Of a stretch of DNA of 64,000 bases, positions 11,873-21,862 are shown piece after piece. Source of the DNA: Favolaschia claudopus (Eukaryota; Basidiomycota; Agaricomycetes; Agaricales; Mycenaceae). Where the stretch lies: assembly GCA_037176885.1 (NCBI GenBank), contig JAWWNJ010000033.1, positions 1,302,001 to 1,366,000 of the forward strand, read 5' to 3'. Under the pieces are notes generated by a model. That model made no database searches. It had not been told where the DNA came from and was given only the letters and a program-made list of their open reading frames with translations. Position 1 is the stretch's first letter. Each line of letters starts with the position of its first letter. Made by a program: the position numbers and the translations under genes.

Positions 11873-12555
11873 CTAAGCAATCTTGGTCTCTGAATCTGTA
11901 AGATAAGATCGCACCCGTTGTCGTTCGCCTTTCCTTCCCGCCATCACCGCCGATTTCTGGAGTACCGGCAATATCTTGGGTCTGACGCACCGCCTGGATG
12001 TCGGCGCGGCCGATTTTTTTTTGTTCTTGCAAGGTATGGCCGCGGAGGCCTCTTCGCCGACTTCGCTGTCGTCTGGGTCTTCTTCGTCGTCGCTGGAGTC
12101 GTTGGAATCGTCTGGCGGTTGAAACGCGTCCGAACCACTGGAATTGTCCGCTTCTGGATCTGAGATGCAAGTGAAAACAAATTCAAGCGTCAGACAAGGC
12201 AAATTTTTACCACTATCCATTTCCTCCTCTTCTTCAGGGCTGAACTGTGGTGTTTGGGTCTGACTATGTGGACGAGCTGGGGATGGAGGATGATTAGCGG
12301 TCCCGCCATACTCTATGTCTTCGCGCCGCTGCTCGTCTTCAATTGCAGCGATAGCCGCAAGCGCAGTATCTTTCGTGTGGTCTGACTGAGCTTTGTTTTC
12401 GGCTGCCGTGCTTTTTCTTCAGTTCTTTTCTCGGCCGTTTTTGGTACAGGCCCAGCAAGCTGAGCAGGGTGTATGTTCTTGTTTCCGTCCCGAGTCGTGA
12501 GTCCCGGGCCACCGGGTTGGTTGCGGCGCGTCGTTGGAGGGGCGGGTAGAGACAT
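11873..12555 (-). pseudogene. hAT transposase, disordered N-terminal region
   Basis: A minus-strand start at 12555 (MSLPAPPTTRRNQPGGPG) leads into a Lys/Glu-rich stretch, then in another frame LAAIAAIEDEQRRED, PARPHSQTQTP, EEEEEMDS, and after a GTAAAA...TCAG intron DPEADNSSGS and an acidic run. This order resembles the low-complexity N-terminus of basidiomycete hAT transposases. One frame change is needed near 12400 and no BED finger or core follows, so it is a fragment. Family assignment is from general resemblance. Confidence 0.4.
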
Positions 12556-12724
12556 CGGTAGAGAGATGGTGGGGGGAAAGAGAGAGCAGCGAGAGAACAC
12601 GTGCGGAAAGTTGGTGTCGTCTTGACAATCTTTTTTGCAAATTCGTTTCAGGCACGCATGACTCGGACTTGAAAGATCGCACCCCGTCATTTTTGCTCCC
12701 CACTCTCTCCTTGACCGTTCAGCA

Positions 12725-13009
12725 ATGCCCCGCCAGACCTACCAGAAGAAATTCAAGCCCAAGAATATTCCTTGCCCATACCCAGGATGCAAGAAGTTCT
12801 GTACCAACTCAGGGGGACTCACCCGACATATTCGGATCCATCAAACCTTTCCCCGTCGCTCCGCACCGCAGCCGCCTGACTCCCCGTCCTCTCCCGCTGG
12901 GATGATATGGAATGGGAGCCCCTTGAGCTTCCTGGGCGCATCAAGCGTCATTTTGACTTCAATGCGGAATGCCCTTCGTACCCAAAAGTCCCGCACCCTA
13001 CAAACATAG
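12725..13009 (+). CDS. C2H2 zinc-finger protein start (possible Plavaka-type transposon gene)
   Basis: The start MPRQTYQKKFKPKN is followed by one good C2H2 finger, CPYPGC then 12 residues and H-IRI-H, and a Pro/Ser-rich tail. Downstream frames break up quickly. A single N-terminal C2H2 finger is usual in fungal Plavaka (CACTA-like) transposases, but none of the diagnostic downstream domain is seen, so this is only a suggestion. It lies divergently, 170 bp from the hAT N-terminal fragment. Confidence 0.4.
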   Translation: MPRQTYQKKFKPKNIPCPYPGCKKFCTNSGGLTRHIRIHQTFPRRSAPQPPDSPSSPAGMIWNGSPLSFLGASSVILTSMRNALRTQKSRTLQT

Positions 13010-14370
13010 CTGTCCCGTCATCCCGTTTGATAGATACATCGCGGTGCTTCGTGATCTCAGAGGCTTTGAAGGAAGTGGGGGTACGAGGGAGCAAAACATG
13101 AAATTGATTGAGCGGCGGCAGCGGGTAAGAGGTAGGGACGGAGTGAATTCAATCAAAATATGCTAGCACGAGGTGGGGCGTATGATGGATGGGCTGAGAG
13201 GTGAGAAGACCTGTGACCGAGAGGTTGACAAAGTGCGCACGGCCTGGCGCGAATTGAAGGAGTGCGCAAGGTTGGCGCAAGGAGTGTGCCGAGCGAGACG
13301 TCAACGGAGTTTTTAGAGCAGTGAGGAGACGGAGGACTTTGAAAAAGTGCGCGTCGATCACAGCATGTTTCTCATGCGACGGCGCCGTCGAAAGCTGCGC
13401 TCTCAAGGACATCATCCGAACGTGCTGAAGAGCAGTATGAAATGCTTCCAAGGGAGTAGGAGGCTGGCTCCTGCGCTGGGTTTCCACTCGTTGCGCTCGA
13501 ACTCGCGGCGGGGGAAGGTTTTCAGAACCCTCCAGAGGAACAGCGCCGTGCAACAAAGGGAAGGGGACGGTATTGCTGCATGGGGACAGTGGGAATGGTA
13601 AGCTGGAGGAGGTGCGAGGATTGTGAAGGGTACTGGACATGGCGAAACAATGAAAGGCCTCGACGCACGTGACTGATACGTTCTGTGACTTCGAAAAATC
13701 GGCAACCCGAGAGCTTTCGGGAATTGGAGAAACCGGCATCAAATGTGGCCGGCGGTTGACCGGCGGTCTTGCTTATGTCACGTCGGGCCCTAAAAATCCC
13801 TGATCACATCACTCGGCCCCTGACTGAGACTCGCCATCTCACTGCGCTGGCGTCGGTAGGAGCGAATTTGGCGAAGAGAGACGGGTAAACAATGTCAATG
13901 ACTTGGTTAAATTTATTGCACCCGGCTTGAAATTTTTGAAGGGGAGGAAATCATGTCATTAATGCCGCCCATCACAAGGATCAAAACCCGCCTGAAAGCC
14001 ACCATCGACCAGCTATGGGCCTATGACCTTAGGAATATGTGCATGTGGGGTATTAATGAGAGTCTAAGACTTCACGATGCAAATAACTCACAGCAACTCA
14101 ACCAGAAGTCGCCCACCCCAATGGGCGGCGTGGCACAGCCACCCGCCACACCGCCGTCGGCCATAACTCGGTGAGAGCGCTACGCGATTGGTCAAAAATT
14201 TGCACGCACGCAAGGTAGAATACTGGGACGCAGGTGCCGGCGTCTAAAGAGAGCCAGCAGCAGCGACGCTGCGAGAATGAGGGATGGAGTATTCAAACTC
14301 CGATCAGTCCCTTGCCGAACATGCCGCCGGTCAATTTGCCGGTGTCTCCAATTCCCGAATTTCCTGGGCA
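13010..14370. other. No supported gene
   Basis: Contains a 197-codon open frame on the minus strand (13149-13742) rich in Ser, Pro, Leu and His without a recognisable domain. Bases near 13717-13740 share CTCCAATTCCCG with 14345-14360 in reverse, pointing to repeat content. Confidence 0.35.
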
Positions 14371-14560
14371 ACCCCGCCATTCCAAGGGTGATGGCAAATC
14401 AGTCGCCAGACCGATTAAAGCCGATGGCCACGGCCAGTAAAACCCTCGGCAATCTGAGGCTATTTCCGGCGAAATTCGAAATAGAGGATTTGATTGGAGC
14501 CATTGACAGCTATCTACAAAACACTGGAGCGCTCCGAAAAAAAGTACCCATTGATGCGAT
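14371..14560 (+). repeat. Dispersed repeat R5, copy 1
   Basis: The block from CCGCCATTCCAAGGGTGATG to TTTCCGGCGAAAT matches 38865-38977 nearly exactly. Its 3' part (CTATCTACAAAACACTGGAG) matches 19925-19975 in reverse, and a degenerate reversed piece lies at 52850-52910. The class is unknown. Confidence 0.65.
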
Positions 14561-14582
14561 GACGTCAATTACCATATGAGGT

Positions 14583-15289
14583 TAGTGTTGCCGGGAGCTG
14601 AGTTGGAGCTGAACAGGCCCCCGGTCACTACCAAATATGTCCGTCGGGCGACTTTGGCTGATTTACTCTATTTTTTGACATTGATGGCGCTCTGGGGACG
14701 TCAAAAAAGGCGATTTCCCCCTGGAAATTGCGGGAAACAGTTAGTTTTGAGCAGCTGCTTCGCTTCAGCTACCCAGAGCCTCCTTCCTGTGGCTGGTTCG
14801 CGAAATAGACCTCTGAAATTGGACGTTGTTTTACTCTATGAGGGCTACGGACCTATATGGTAGTGACCGGGGGCCTAGCTGAACTCGAGTTGATTGCCCA
14901 TCAGCTCGCTGTCAGCTCGAGTTGACCGGAGCTGGCTCAGAGCTGATACCGGATATGGGAATCTAGTGTCCCAGGGTTCATCTTTCCACCCGAAGGGCAA
15001 AATTTTAGGGGAGAATGGACCAAATTTTTATGTGGAAGGTTTTCCTGAGCTCTCTTCAAGCTCAAACTGCTTTTTATACGTCGAAAACGGCCAAGAAACG
15101 GCCAATACAGAAACTGGGGAGGGAGTGTGATGTCACTCAGTTACACCACCGTAAATGTCACGTCGTCCGCTTTGGGTGACGAGGGTGGAGTCGAGGCGAG
15201 CTGGCATCACCTCGAGGTGCCGCTTTTGGGAAGGGGTCGAGTTGGAGTTGAACTCAGCTTGGAGCTAGCTCCAGCTTCCGGCAACACTA
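14583..15289. mobile_element. Non-autonomous hAT element (707 bp), TSD TATGAGGT
   Basis: Left end TAGTGTTGCCGGGAGCTG, right end CTTCCGGCAACACTA, flanked by exact 8-bp duplications TATGAGGT at 14575-14582 and 15290-15297. Termini match those of the transposase-bearing element at 15317, so that element's enzyme is the likely mobiliser. It has no coding capacity and contains another hAT MITE (14615-14876). Confidence 0.9.
14615..14876. mobile_element. hAT-type MITE nested in the 707-bp element, TSD AGCTGAAC
   Basis: Ends AGGCCCCCGGTCACTACCA and its reverse complement, flanked on both sides by AGCTGAAC (14607-14614 and 14877-14884). The different terminus and exact 8-bp TSD mark a second hAT-like family, younger than its host element. 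Confidence 0.9.
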
Positions 15290-15758
15290 TATGAGGTAGG
15301 CACTGCCGGATCCATTTAGTGCTGCCGGAAGCTGGAGTTAGCTCCGAGCTGAGTTCAGCTCCAACTCGGCACGTTACCATAAACGGCACCTCGAGGTGAT
15401 GCCAGCTCGCCTCGCCTCGGCCCCCAAAACAGGCACTGTGACACTCTTGACAGCGTCACTGAGTGACTGGCGCGTCAAGCACAATCCTCGTCCTCCCGCT
15501 CACCGGTTAGCGCGTTCCTGCCGCGAACCAATCCTCCTATGATTCACCTCAACCTCGCTTGGCGTCGACGTCACCGCCTGGCTGCTACGGAGAATGCGAA
15601 ACGCCCCACACAGAGCTGGAAATATGACGCAAAGGTGGCGCGTCGGGATAGTGCGTTGGCGCACTCAGGGTCCAAGGTACGCGCAATAGATACCTCCGAA
15701 ATGTTATATATATTGCCCCAATTATACTCCATTCCAACCCTCCCTCTTGTGAACTCCC

Positions 15759-18700
15759 ATGGCCTCGCCGTCCTGCCAATGCGGCAACCCGCAGGCATGC
15801 ACTTGCTACATCCAACCCCCGCGTCAAAACAATTTCACAACGCATTCCTACCCCACGCCCAACGTCTTTGGCTCCTGGCCTGGCTCTCAGGTTCATGCCG
15901 TGCCTCTCCCGCCTCAAGCTTTCATCCCCGGATCGCCGTATCCTCCACCACCTCCCGTCACTTTCGGCCAGACTTACGGCTTTCAAAATACATACCCCGC
16001 CTTATTTAACACCGTGATTCCTCCCCCTTCCTCTGCGGCAACCCATGCACCATGTGTCGACGCGACTAACACGATTAATGCCGGCCTCGCTCCGCCACAG
16101 CGCAAGAAGAAACGTAAAGCGAATCCCAACGCTAACTCGGCAGCTACATCGCGTACCCGTCGCCGCATCGACCCCAACTCCACCTCCGAACCGGCTGTGT
16201 TCGGGGTCGGTCCGTCTGACCCAAATGTTGCAGCGGCAGCAGCTGCCTCTGAATCAGTTTCCCATCCTTCAATCCCTCACCCCAACTTCGGCTCTTTGGT
16301 CAATCAATCTTCGGCATCCAGAGACGATGCAACAGATGTTTGGTATTTTGTTCGAGGCGTTCACGGCGCTTCTGCGCCAACCGTCGCACCAGAACCAACG
16401 GAAATGAAGGAAGATCGACCGGATAAAAAGGTGTTTTCCCATTTGTCGTGCCGCCTCTGTCCGTGAGTGTTCAAGTGTGTTCTGTTTTTGTTTTCGCTAT
16501 CTGAACCCTTCCATCGTTAGATTTCCGAAATGGAAGGCATGGAAGAATGGTATGGCACACATACTGTCTCATAATTCAAAACCCAACAATGTGCTGTGGT
16601 TCCCAAATTTTTTTCAACAATGTGAGTGGTTTTCGCTTCAAAAAACACAATGCGACAGTTTTCTTCCAGGAGCAAACGCGATGTGTAACCACTCTACTAT
16701 AGAGGTGACAATAAGCGCCGTCAAGCAGCGCAAATGACAATGTAATTATCTTGACACGAAATCGAAAGAATACTCAACATGAACTTGCCGAACTATGCCG
16801 CCACTCCATCACGAGACGTTTTGATCCACAGACACAGGGCTTTTCGGCAACACTTGAAAACGCTACGAAGGTACCATCAAAGTCCAAGGGTGTCTCAGTC
16901 TGCCACACCAGAGATAGTTGAGAACTCAGAGCCCAACACTTGGCCCACAGGCAAATTAAATTCTAACTCTGAGTGAGTGGGAAAAAAAAAGATCTTCTGA
17001 CCAGGGAACAATGCAAGCTTCAGGTTTGAGTGCACAGAAAGAGACATATTTATACCCGAGTCTACTGAATTTCTGAATTGAAACTGCTCCACAGTTGAAG
17101 CATCTGAGTAGATATCAGTGGTACATCAGATCCCCTGTGTGCCGAAGCTCTGCCGAACTATTTCCAAAGTAATCAAGTGCACATTGCGTTTTTTTCTAAC
17201 ATTGTAGGCGCATTGCGATTTTTGCCGGAAAGTTTCAACTATGAATTGTGATTTTTTCACTTACTGAGTAGAGCTCCATTGTGTTTTTGGCAAGGGTAAT
17301 TATGAGACACTATACCGCCCATAGAATGGTCCTGGACAAACCAAGACCATCCGAAATCATCTTGAGGGAGAACATGGCAAAGTTTGGAAGGATATGGTCA
17401 TCCTGAAGGGGCTCAAGAATTGGGATATTCTCGTAAAGGCGCCGAAGACTCCGGGAGAGCGAGAGGAATTTTCTATTCCCGGATTCTACGAACGATTGGT
17501 TAAGTGGATCGCTGTTGATGATCAGGTTGGTGCTATCTCATCATTGTTTCTTGCGATTCTAATATATTTGTTTAGTCTCTGGACGTGGTGGACTGTCCCG
17601 AGCTCAATGGGCACCTTGTACTTAAAACTCGGCTCGTTGCTTTTCGTCGATTGGACGGGAGACACACCGGTCAAAATATCGCCAAAATCTTTGTACAAGT
17701 TTTGAAGGAGATTGGTTGCACAAAGTAAGTCACATAGAGTTGTGAATTGAACGGCTTGCTGATGATAACTCAGCTCGGAATGATTACATGCGACAATGCT
17801 AGCAACAATAACACATGCATGGTGTATATTGCGCAAGAGCTCGCCGTGCTCGGAATTCCTTTCGATGCGGAAGGGAACAGAATTCGGTGAGTTTTAATGA
17901 TTTATTCCCGAGTCTGAGGGCTAACCGTGTTCAGCTGTTTTCCGCATGTCGTCAATATTGCTGTCAAAGCCGCTCTCGCAACACTTCCCGAATTACCTGC
18001 TCCTCAAGATGGTGTCGATTCGGACAACTACGGCACGCCGATTCCCGAGGCACTGAAGCAGGATGTCGGGTATTGGGAGGCGCTAAGAAAAAATCCAGTC
18101 AAACAAACTCGTACACTCGTTACATCGTGCCTTTAATTTGACTTGGAATTTCGTTTAGGCTGTTGAGGCATTTCTCGATGACCCAATGCAAGTCAAAATT
18201 TCGGATGATCGGCTCGATCCAGTCACCAAGACTGTTCTCATCGACATTCGGCGGTTTTTACAGGTTCCGCATCTTGTCCAGGAGATAGTCTCTGCGGAGA
18301 AAGCACCTACCCTGTCCTATGTGCTTCCACTCTACGAGCAGCTCATTGCCGCCCTCAAGCTTCTTGCACGAGAGCTCCCGAAAATCAGTCTCGGTATCAA
18401 CGCCGCTGTCGACAAATTCACAGAATATCTTGGGATGTCTCGGCGCACTCGAATGTATGCGCTAGCGATGGGTAATTACTTCCTTGTTTGTCTCTTAATT
18501 CGCTTCAATCACTCATATTTAACTTTCAGTTCTAAATCCGACGACAAAACTCCAGTGGCTAAGGGACAACTGGTCTTCATCAGATCTGGTCTTCATCAGA
18601 TGCTGAAGAAGCCAGAACCTGGATTCGTGCAGCGGTGCGTCCCAACTTTCACATTATACTGCGCTACTGACAAACTCCCAAGATGCTGGAGTACCGCCGG

Positions 18701-19386
18701 GAGTTCCGCGCTCACCAGAACTCTCCGAGCACTGTGCACATACCTTCGACCGCCAGCCGCCGCGCTGTTCACACGCCGTCTGCATCCCATGCCGCTCGTG
18801 CCCAGAAATCTGGGTTTGCGAAGCTTGGTGCTCTTGTAAAAGAGCTGTCTGCTTCCGACATCGAATCCCCACCGAGTACTCAAAGTCCGCAGCCGCTTTC
18901 GGAGGAAGAGCAAGTAGAGGCAGAGCGCCTATGAGAAGGAGGGTTTGCTGGGAGGCTCGGACCCAGAGTATGAGGACCTTGACTTGCTCCGCTACTGGGA
19001 GGTGAGTTTAAGTATGTTCTTATACAATGTTGGTCTGAAAAATGTTGCAGGCTCGTCAATATCGGTTCCGTTACCTATTTCGCGTGGCGCTTGATGTATT
19101 GCCTGTTCAGGCTTCTGCGGTACCATGCGAGCGTGTTTTCTCTTCCAGCAAGGACACAGATGCCTCCCTACGCAACAGTCTCTCCCCCGAGATGATGGAA
19201 ATGCTCCAGATTCTCAAATTTATTTATCGACAGGATCGCATCAAATTTTGCGAGGACTTCGTCGTAACTGAGGAAGATCTGTCTGTTGTTGATATTGACC
19301 CTGATGTAGCAGAAAGGTTGATTGCGTCAGGGCGTACTCAAGAGCTTGAGGATCTTATAGAATCTTCCTGGGCTTCGCCCGTTTGA
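15759..19386 (+). pseudogene. hAT transposase (BED finger plus DDE/RNase H-like fold), multiply broken
   Basis: The start at 15759 (MASPSCQCGNPQ) opens a Pro/Ala/Ser-rich N-terminus with a basic patch (RKKKRKAN). A BED-type finger follows: CRLC before a 58-bp intron, then KWKAWKNG, and after the nested insertion PGQTKTIRNHLEGEHG. Next come an IPGFYERLVKWIAVDDQ block, GRHTGQNIA, the TCDNASNNNT motif holding the second catalytic Asp, CFPHVVNIAVKAAL, RRFLQVPHLVQE, and the C-terminal dimerisation region PCERVFSSSKDT to ESSWASPV. Defects: the nested insertion; a jump from VVDCPELN to GHLVLKTRL where the family normally has FTxDxWS with the first catalytic Asp; loss of the segment before AVEAFLDDP; a 16-bp tandem duplication at about 18575-18606; and a 47-bp deletion at about 18930 relative to copy 1. 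Confidence 0.9.
16552..17322. mobile_element. 771-bp insertion inside the BED-finger exon, TSD AGAATGGT
   Basis: AGAATGGT is duplicated at 16544-16551 and 17323-17330. The ends share an imperfect inverted repeat: ATGGCACACATACTGTCTC on the left, and the reverse complement of GAGACACTATACCGCCCAT on the right. Removing it restores the reading frame from WKAWKNG to PGQTKTIRN exactly, so this was exon sequence before insertion. The 8-bp TSD points to a hAT-type element. No transposase is inside. Confidence 0.88.
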
Positions 19387-19700
19387 TTTTTGCGTTGTAT
19401 TCACTTATATAATCATTGTGCTTTGTATTGTTCCATAATTTACTCATAAACTGTATAGCCTTTTATTGTGCATATGTTTATTGTACTTATTGGAGAATTG
19501 TAGCACATTTTAGAGGTGCATACGAGGTCAAAACAGTGCAATGCAGCTCAAAACGAGGAGACGGGGAACCGTGGGACGGAAACTTCCATTTATGGATGTC
19601 AGCTCCGAGCTGCCTCGGCCCAACTCCGAGCTCGAGCGAGCTGATGGGCAATCACCTCGAGCTCAGCTCCAACTCAGCTCCCGGCAGCACTAGATCCATT

Positions 19701-20339
19701 GCGTCGACGGCTGGCGCGTCAGGGCGGGGCGACCTCGTGTTGCAGCCTAGGCGGCCATGGTAATCAGGAGCCGCTTGTGTGCAGGAGGGATGTAGCGGAA
19801 GGTATTGTAGGGCATGGTAGGCGAGAGAGACGTTCCAGGAGCAGTGACGAAAGGGCGAGTATCGTTGGAGAGAGCGGAGCGGGCTGGCCGAATTAGGCAG
19901 GAGCTGTGAAAACCGTTGTGTGAACTTTTTTTCGGAGCGCTCCAGTGTTTTGTAGATAGCTGGAATGGCTACCGATTTTCGTATTAGGAAAGTTTGATGG
20001 GCTGAACTTTTATGTCGAAGTCAAGAAGAGCTATTTGGAATGAAATTCGGATACTCAGACCGGGGGTAGCCTTCGTCAATACGCCGGAATTCGGACACTT
20101 GCGTAGCCATTAGCCACTCAATGGCTGCATCGCAAACAGGCTAATGACCGATTTTTCCCGCTCCACACCGAACGATGTAGCTGTACCCGTAGCGTCGTCT
20201 CCAATAAACGTTCTTTCTCATCTTTCTGTGTGAACATTGAACATCTAATCTCTTTCCAAATGTACGGGCACTGTTCCTCATTTACAGTCGCGGATGTACT
20301 CATCGCGTTTACAGGAATTTATTAACACCTCCAACGACA
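19701..20339. other. No gene; fragment of repeat R5
   Basis: Bases 19925-19975 match 14510-14550 in reverse. Nothing else is supportable. Confidence 0.4.
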
Positions 20340-20934
20340 CCTCAAAGGCATCAACAACGACAGCGAGAAATCCAACGCGCTATTCGCGAAAATAACGAAG
20401 CCAGCCCGCGCCGTAGGCGTGTACCTGCCCATCGCGATGAGAATGTCTCGCCCGATGCTTCCACCACCGCCGCTCCCAACGCCCGTTCTCTCGGTCAGCT
20501 CAGACGGCATCAGAGAGCTCGAGAAAATCGTCCACAGCCTCCACCGGAACCGCTTTCCAATAGGGCACGGGCGCAGAGAGCGCGGAGGGAGCGAGAACGT
20601 GCTGGAAAAGCCGCGATGATGGATGTTGATGGTATGTTGTTGGACTCTTTCTCGGTTCCTGTTCTCTGATGCTTTCCGTTCCATTTGCAGACCCCCCGCC
20701 GAATGCACGAAACTCACGCGTACTGCAGGTAGGTTGCGAGACCACTCTTCTCCTCCCCTAGACTCAATCATGCCTTTGGAGACATGTATGTATAATGTTC
20801 CACCTGTCTTTTCACATTTGTTACAACTAAGGCCGACTTTCAGATTATCCCTCTTGGATCTCCAGACGACATCAACCTTCGAACCCATGCTACCGTCCAC
20901 GTCTATGGTGTTCCGATCGACCATATCTTGAATA
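20340..20934 (+). pseudogene. Arg-rich protein gene fragment, 3' end cut by a MITE
   Basis: An open frame rich in Arg, Gln, Ala and Pro (NRARAQRARRERERAGKAAM) ends at MMDVD with a GTATGT donor at 20632. The acceptor TTTGCAG precedes PPPNARNSRVLQ (20691-20728). A second intron of 115 bp leads to IIPLGSPDDINLRTHATVHV and YGVPIDHILN. Three exons that read on and canonical splice sites support a real gene. A TA-flanked MITE begins at 20935, immediately after HILN, so the 3' part is lost. The basic coil-like N-terminus resembles those of some fungal Helitron-linked proteins, but I do not recognise the family. Confidence 0.45.
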
Positions 20935-21422
20935 CTGTACAATTACGTTCAAATCGTTAATCACGCGTCACACCCACCTCTGTCGAACTGAATTTTTGCC
21001 CTGTGTCACGCCTCACACGGGTCATTGTCGAATGGACCGCTCGGTTCCCGAAATTCCTCCAGAACGGAATTTTGCTCGAAAAATCGCTTTCCTAGTAGCA
21101 TGGGCCCTCTGGTGCGTTTCCTCGACTTCTTATGTTCAATTTCTTCTATATTTTCTAATTGGAGTGATTTTCAACCCAATCCCCGGCTGAAATGCGCCTG
21201 TTTTACTCAAAGTATAAGTTGTCTCCACCTCATTCCCAATCCTCGCGGAAAAAATCCAGAATCACTTACTAAATGTTTTTAGCCTCCTTCTCACGAGGCT
21301 GGGGGGTTGCCAAAAATTTGCGCCCTGTCACGCCACGCCAGGACCTCTGTCGATATGTCGAATTGGTTCAGGCGCGTCACGCGTCACCCCCCATGTCGAT
21401 TTGAACGTACATAATTGTACAG
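20935..21422. mobile_element. TA-flanked MITE, GTACAATTACG family, copy 1
   Basis: Ends CTGTACAATTACGTTCAAAT and its inverse AATTGTACAG, with TA on each side (20933-20934 and 21423-21424). Next to the ends are CACGCGTCAC motifs. The same family is present at 51636-52138. TA target choice suggests a Tc1/mariner-type transposase in trans. Confidence 0.85.
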
Positions 21423-21424
21423 TA

Positions 21425-21630
21425 CTTCTGATTTGCCTTATCAAGACATGGAAATCAAGATTTTCCGGCGCTTTTGTGGGAGCTACAGACGCTCTGGAGA
21501 GCTTGTCTTTGGGGAACAGAGTCTCAGATACATGGTGAGTCTCTCTTTTCTCTCTTTTTCTCTCTCTTTTTTTGCAACTTGAAAACTTGAATTCTCTCGG
21601 CTCTCCACAGACATAATTCATAAGCCCTTA
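21425..21630 (-). repeat. Dispersed repeat R2, copy 2
   Basis: Reverse orientation relative to 226-660. Shares GGAGAGCC, AAGTTTTCAAGTTGC, the purine tract, and GGCTTATGAATTATGTCTG. Confidence 0.65.
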
Positions 21631-21862
21631 ATTCTTAAGGGCAGTTAAGGTCTTAATCCGAAATTCCCACGGCCGTCGGCAGTGCAGGCGTCCCGCTGAG
21701 TCCCACATCATCCTCGCGAAGCACCGGCGACGATTCTCACGTACTCGCAGCGGTGATTTTGCACATTAGCCCTCGAGATCGCTGAAACAAACAACGTCCT
21801 TCTCACCACCTTGAAAACCGGGGGACCCGGGGGCTTAAGGCCTTAATTAAGGTCTGCCCGAA
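21620..21862. repeat. Inverted repeat with CTTAAGG/CCTTAATT arms
   Basis: The left arm CCCTTAATTCTTAAGGGCAG and the right arm CTTAAGGCCTTAATTAAGG with GTCTGCC form an imperfect inverted repeat of about 240 bp. Looks like a small MITE next to R2; the TSD is not clear. Confidence 0.45.

Larger units (their letters stand above)
15317..19692 (+). mobile_element. hAT element (4.4 kb) with degenerate transposase, TSD GATCCATT
   Basis: Starts TAGTGCTGCCGGAAGCTG and ends CAGCTCCCGGCAGCACTA. The exact 8-bp duplication GATCCATT lies at 15309-15316 and 19693-19700. The sub-terminal regions are rich in GAGCTGAG/CTCGAG repeats, as in the other hAT ends here. It carries the longest hAT transposase gene of the window and a nested 771-bp insertion. 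The terminal 1.27 kb is duplicated as hAT copy 1 at 4769-6042. Confidence 0.95.

Noticed and set aside
12725..13009. Firm Plavaka transposase call
   Set aside because: Only the N-terminal C2H2 finger is present; none of the later domain signature is visible, so only a tentative label is given.
13149..13742. 197-codon open frame on the minus strand
   Set aside because: No domain, low-complexity Ser/Pro/Leu/His composition, and overlapping long frames on both strands; GC-rich sequence alone can produce it.
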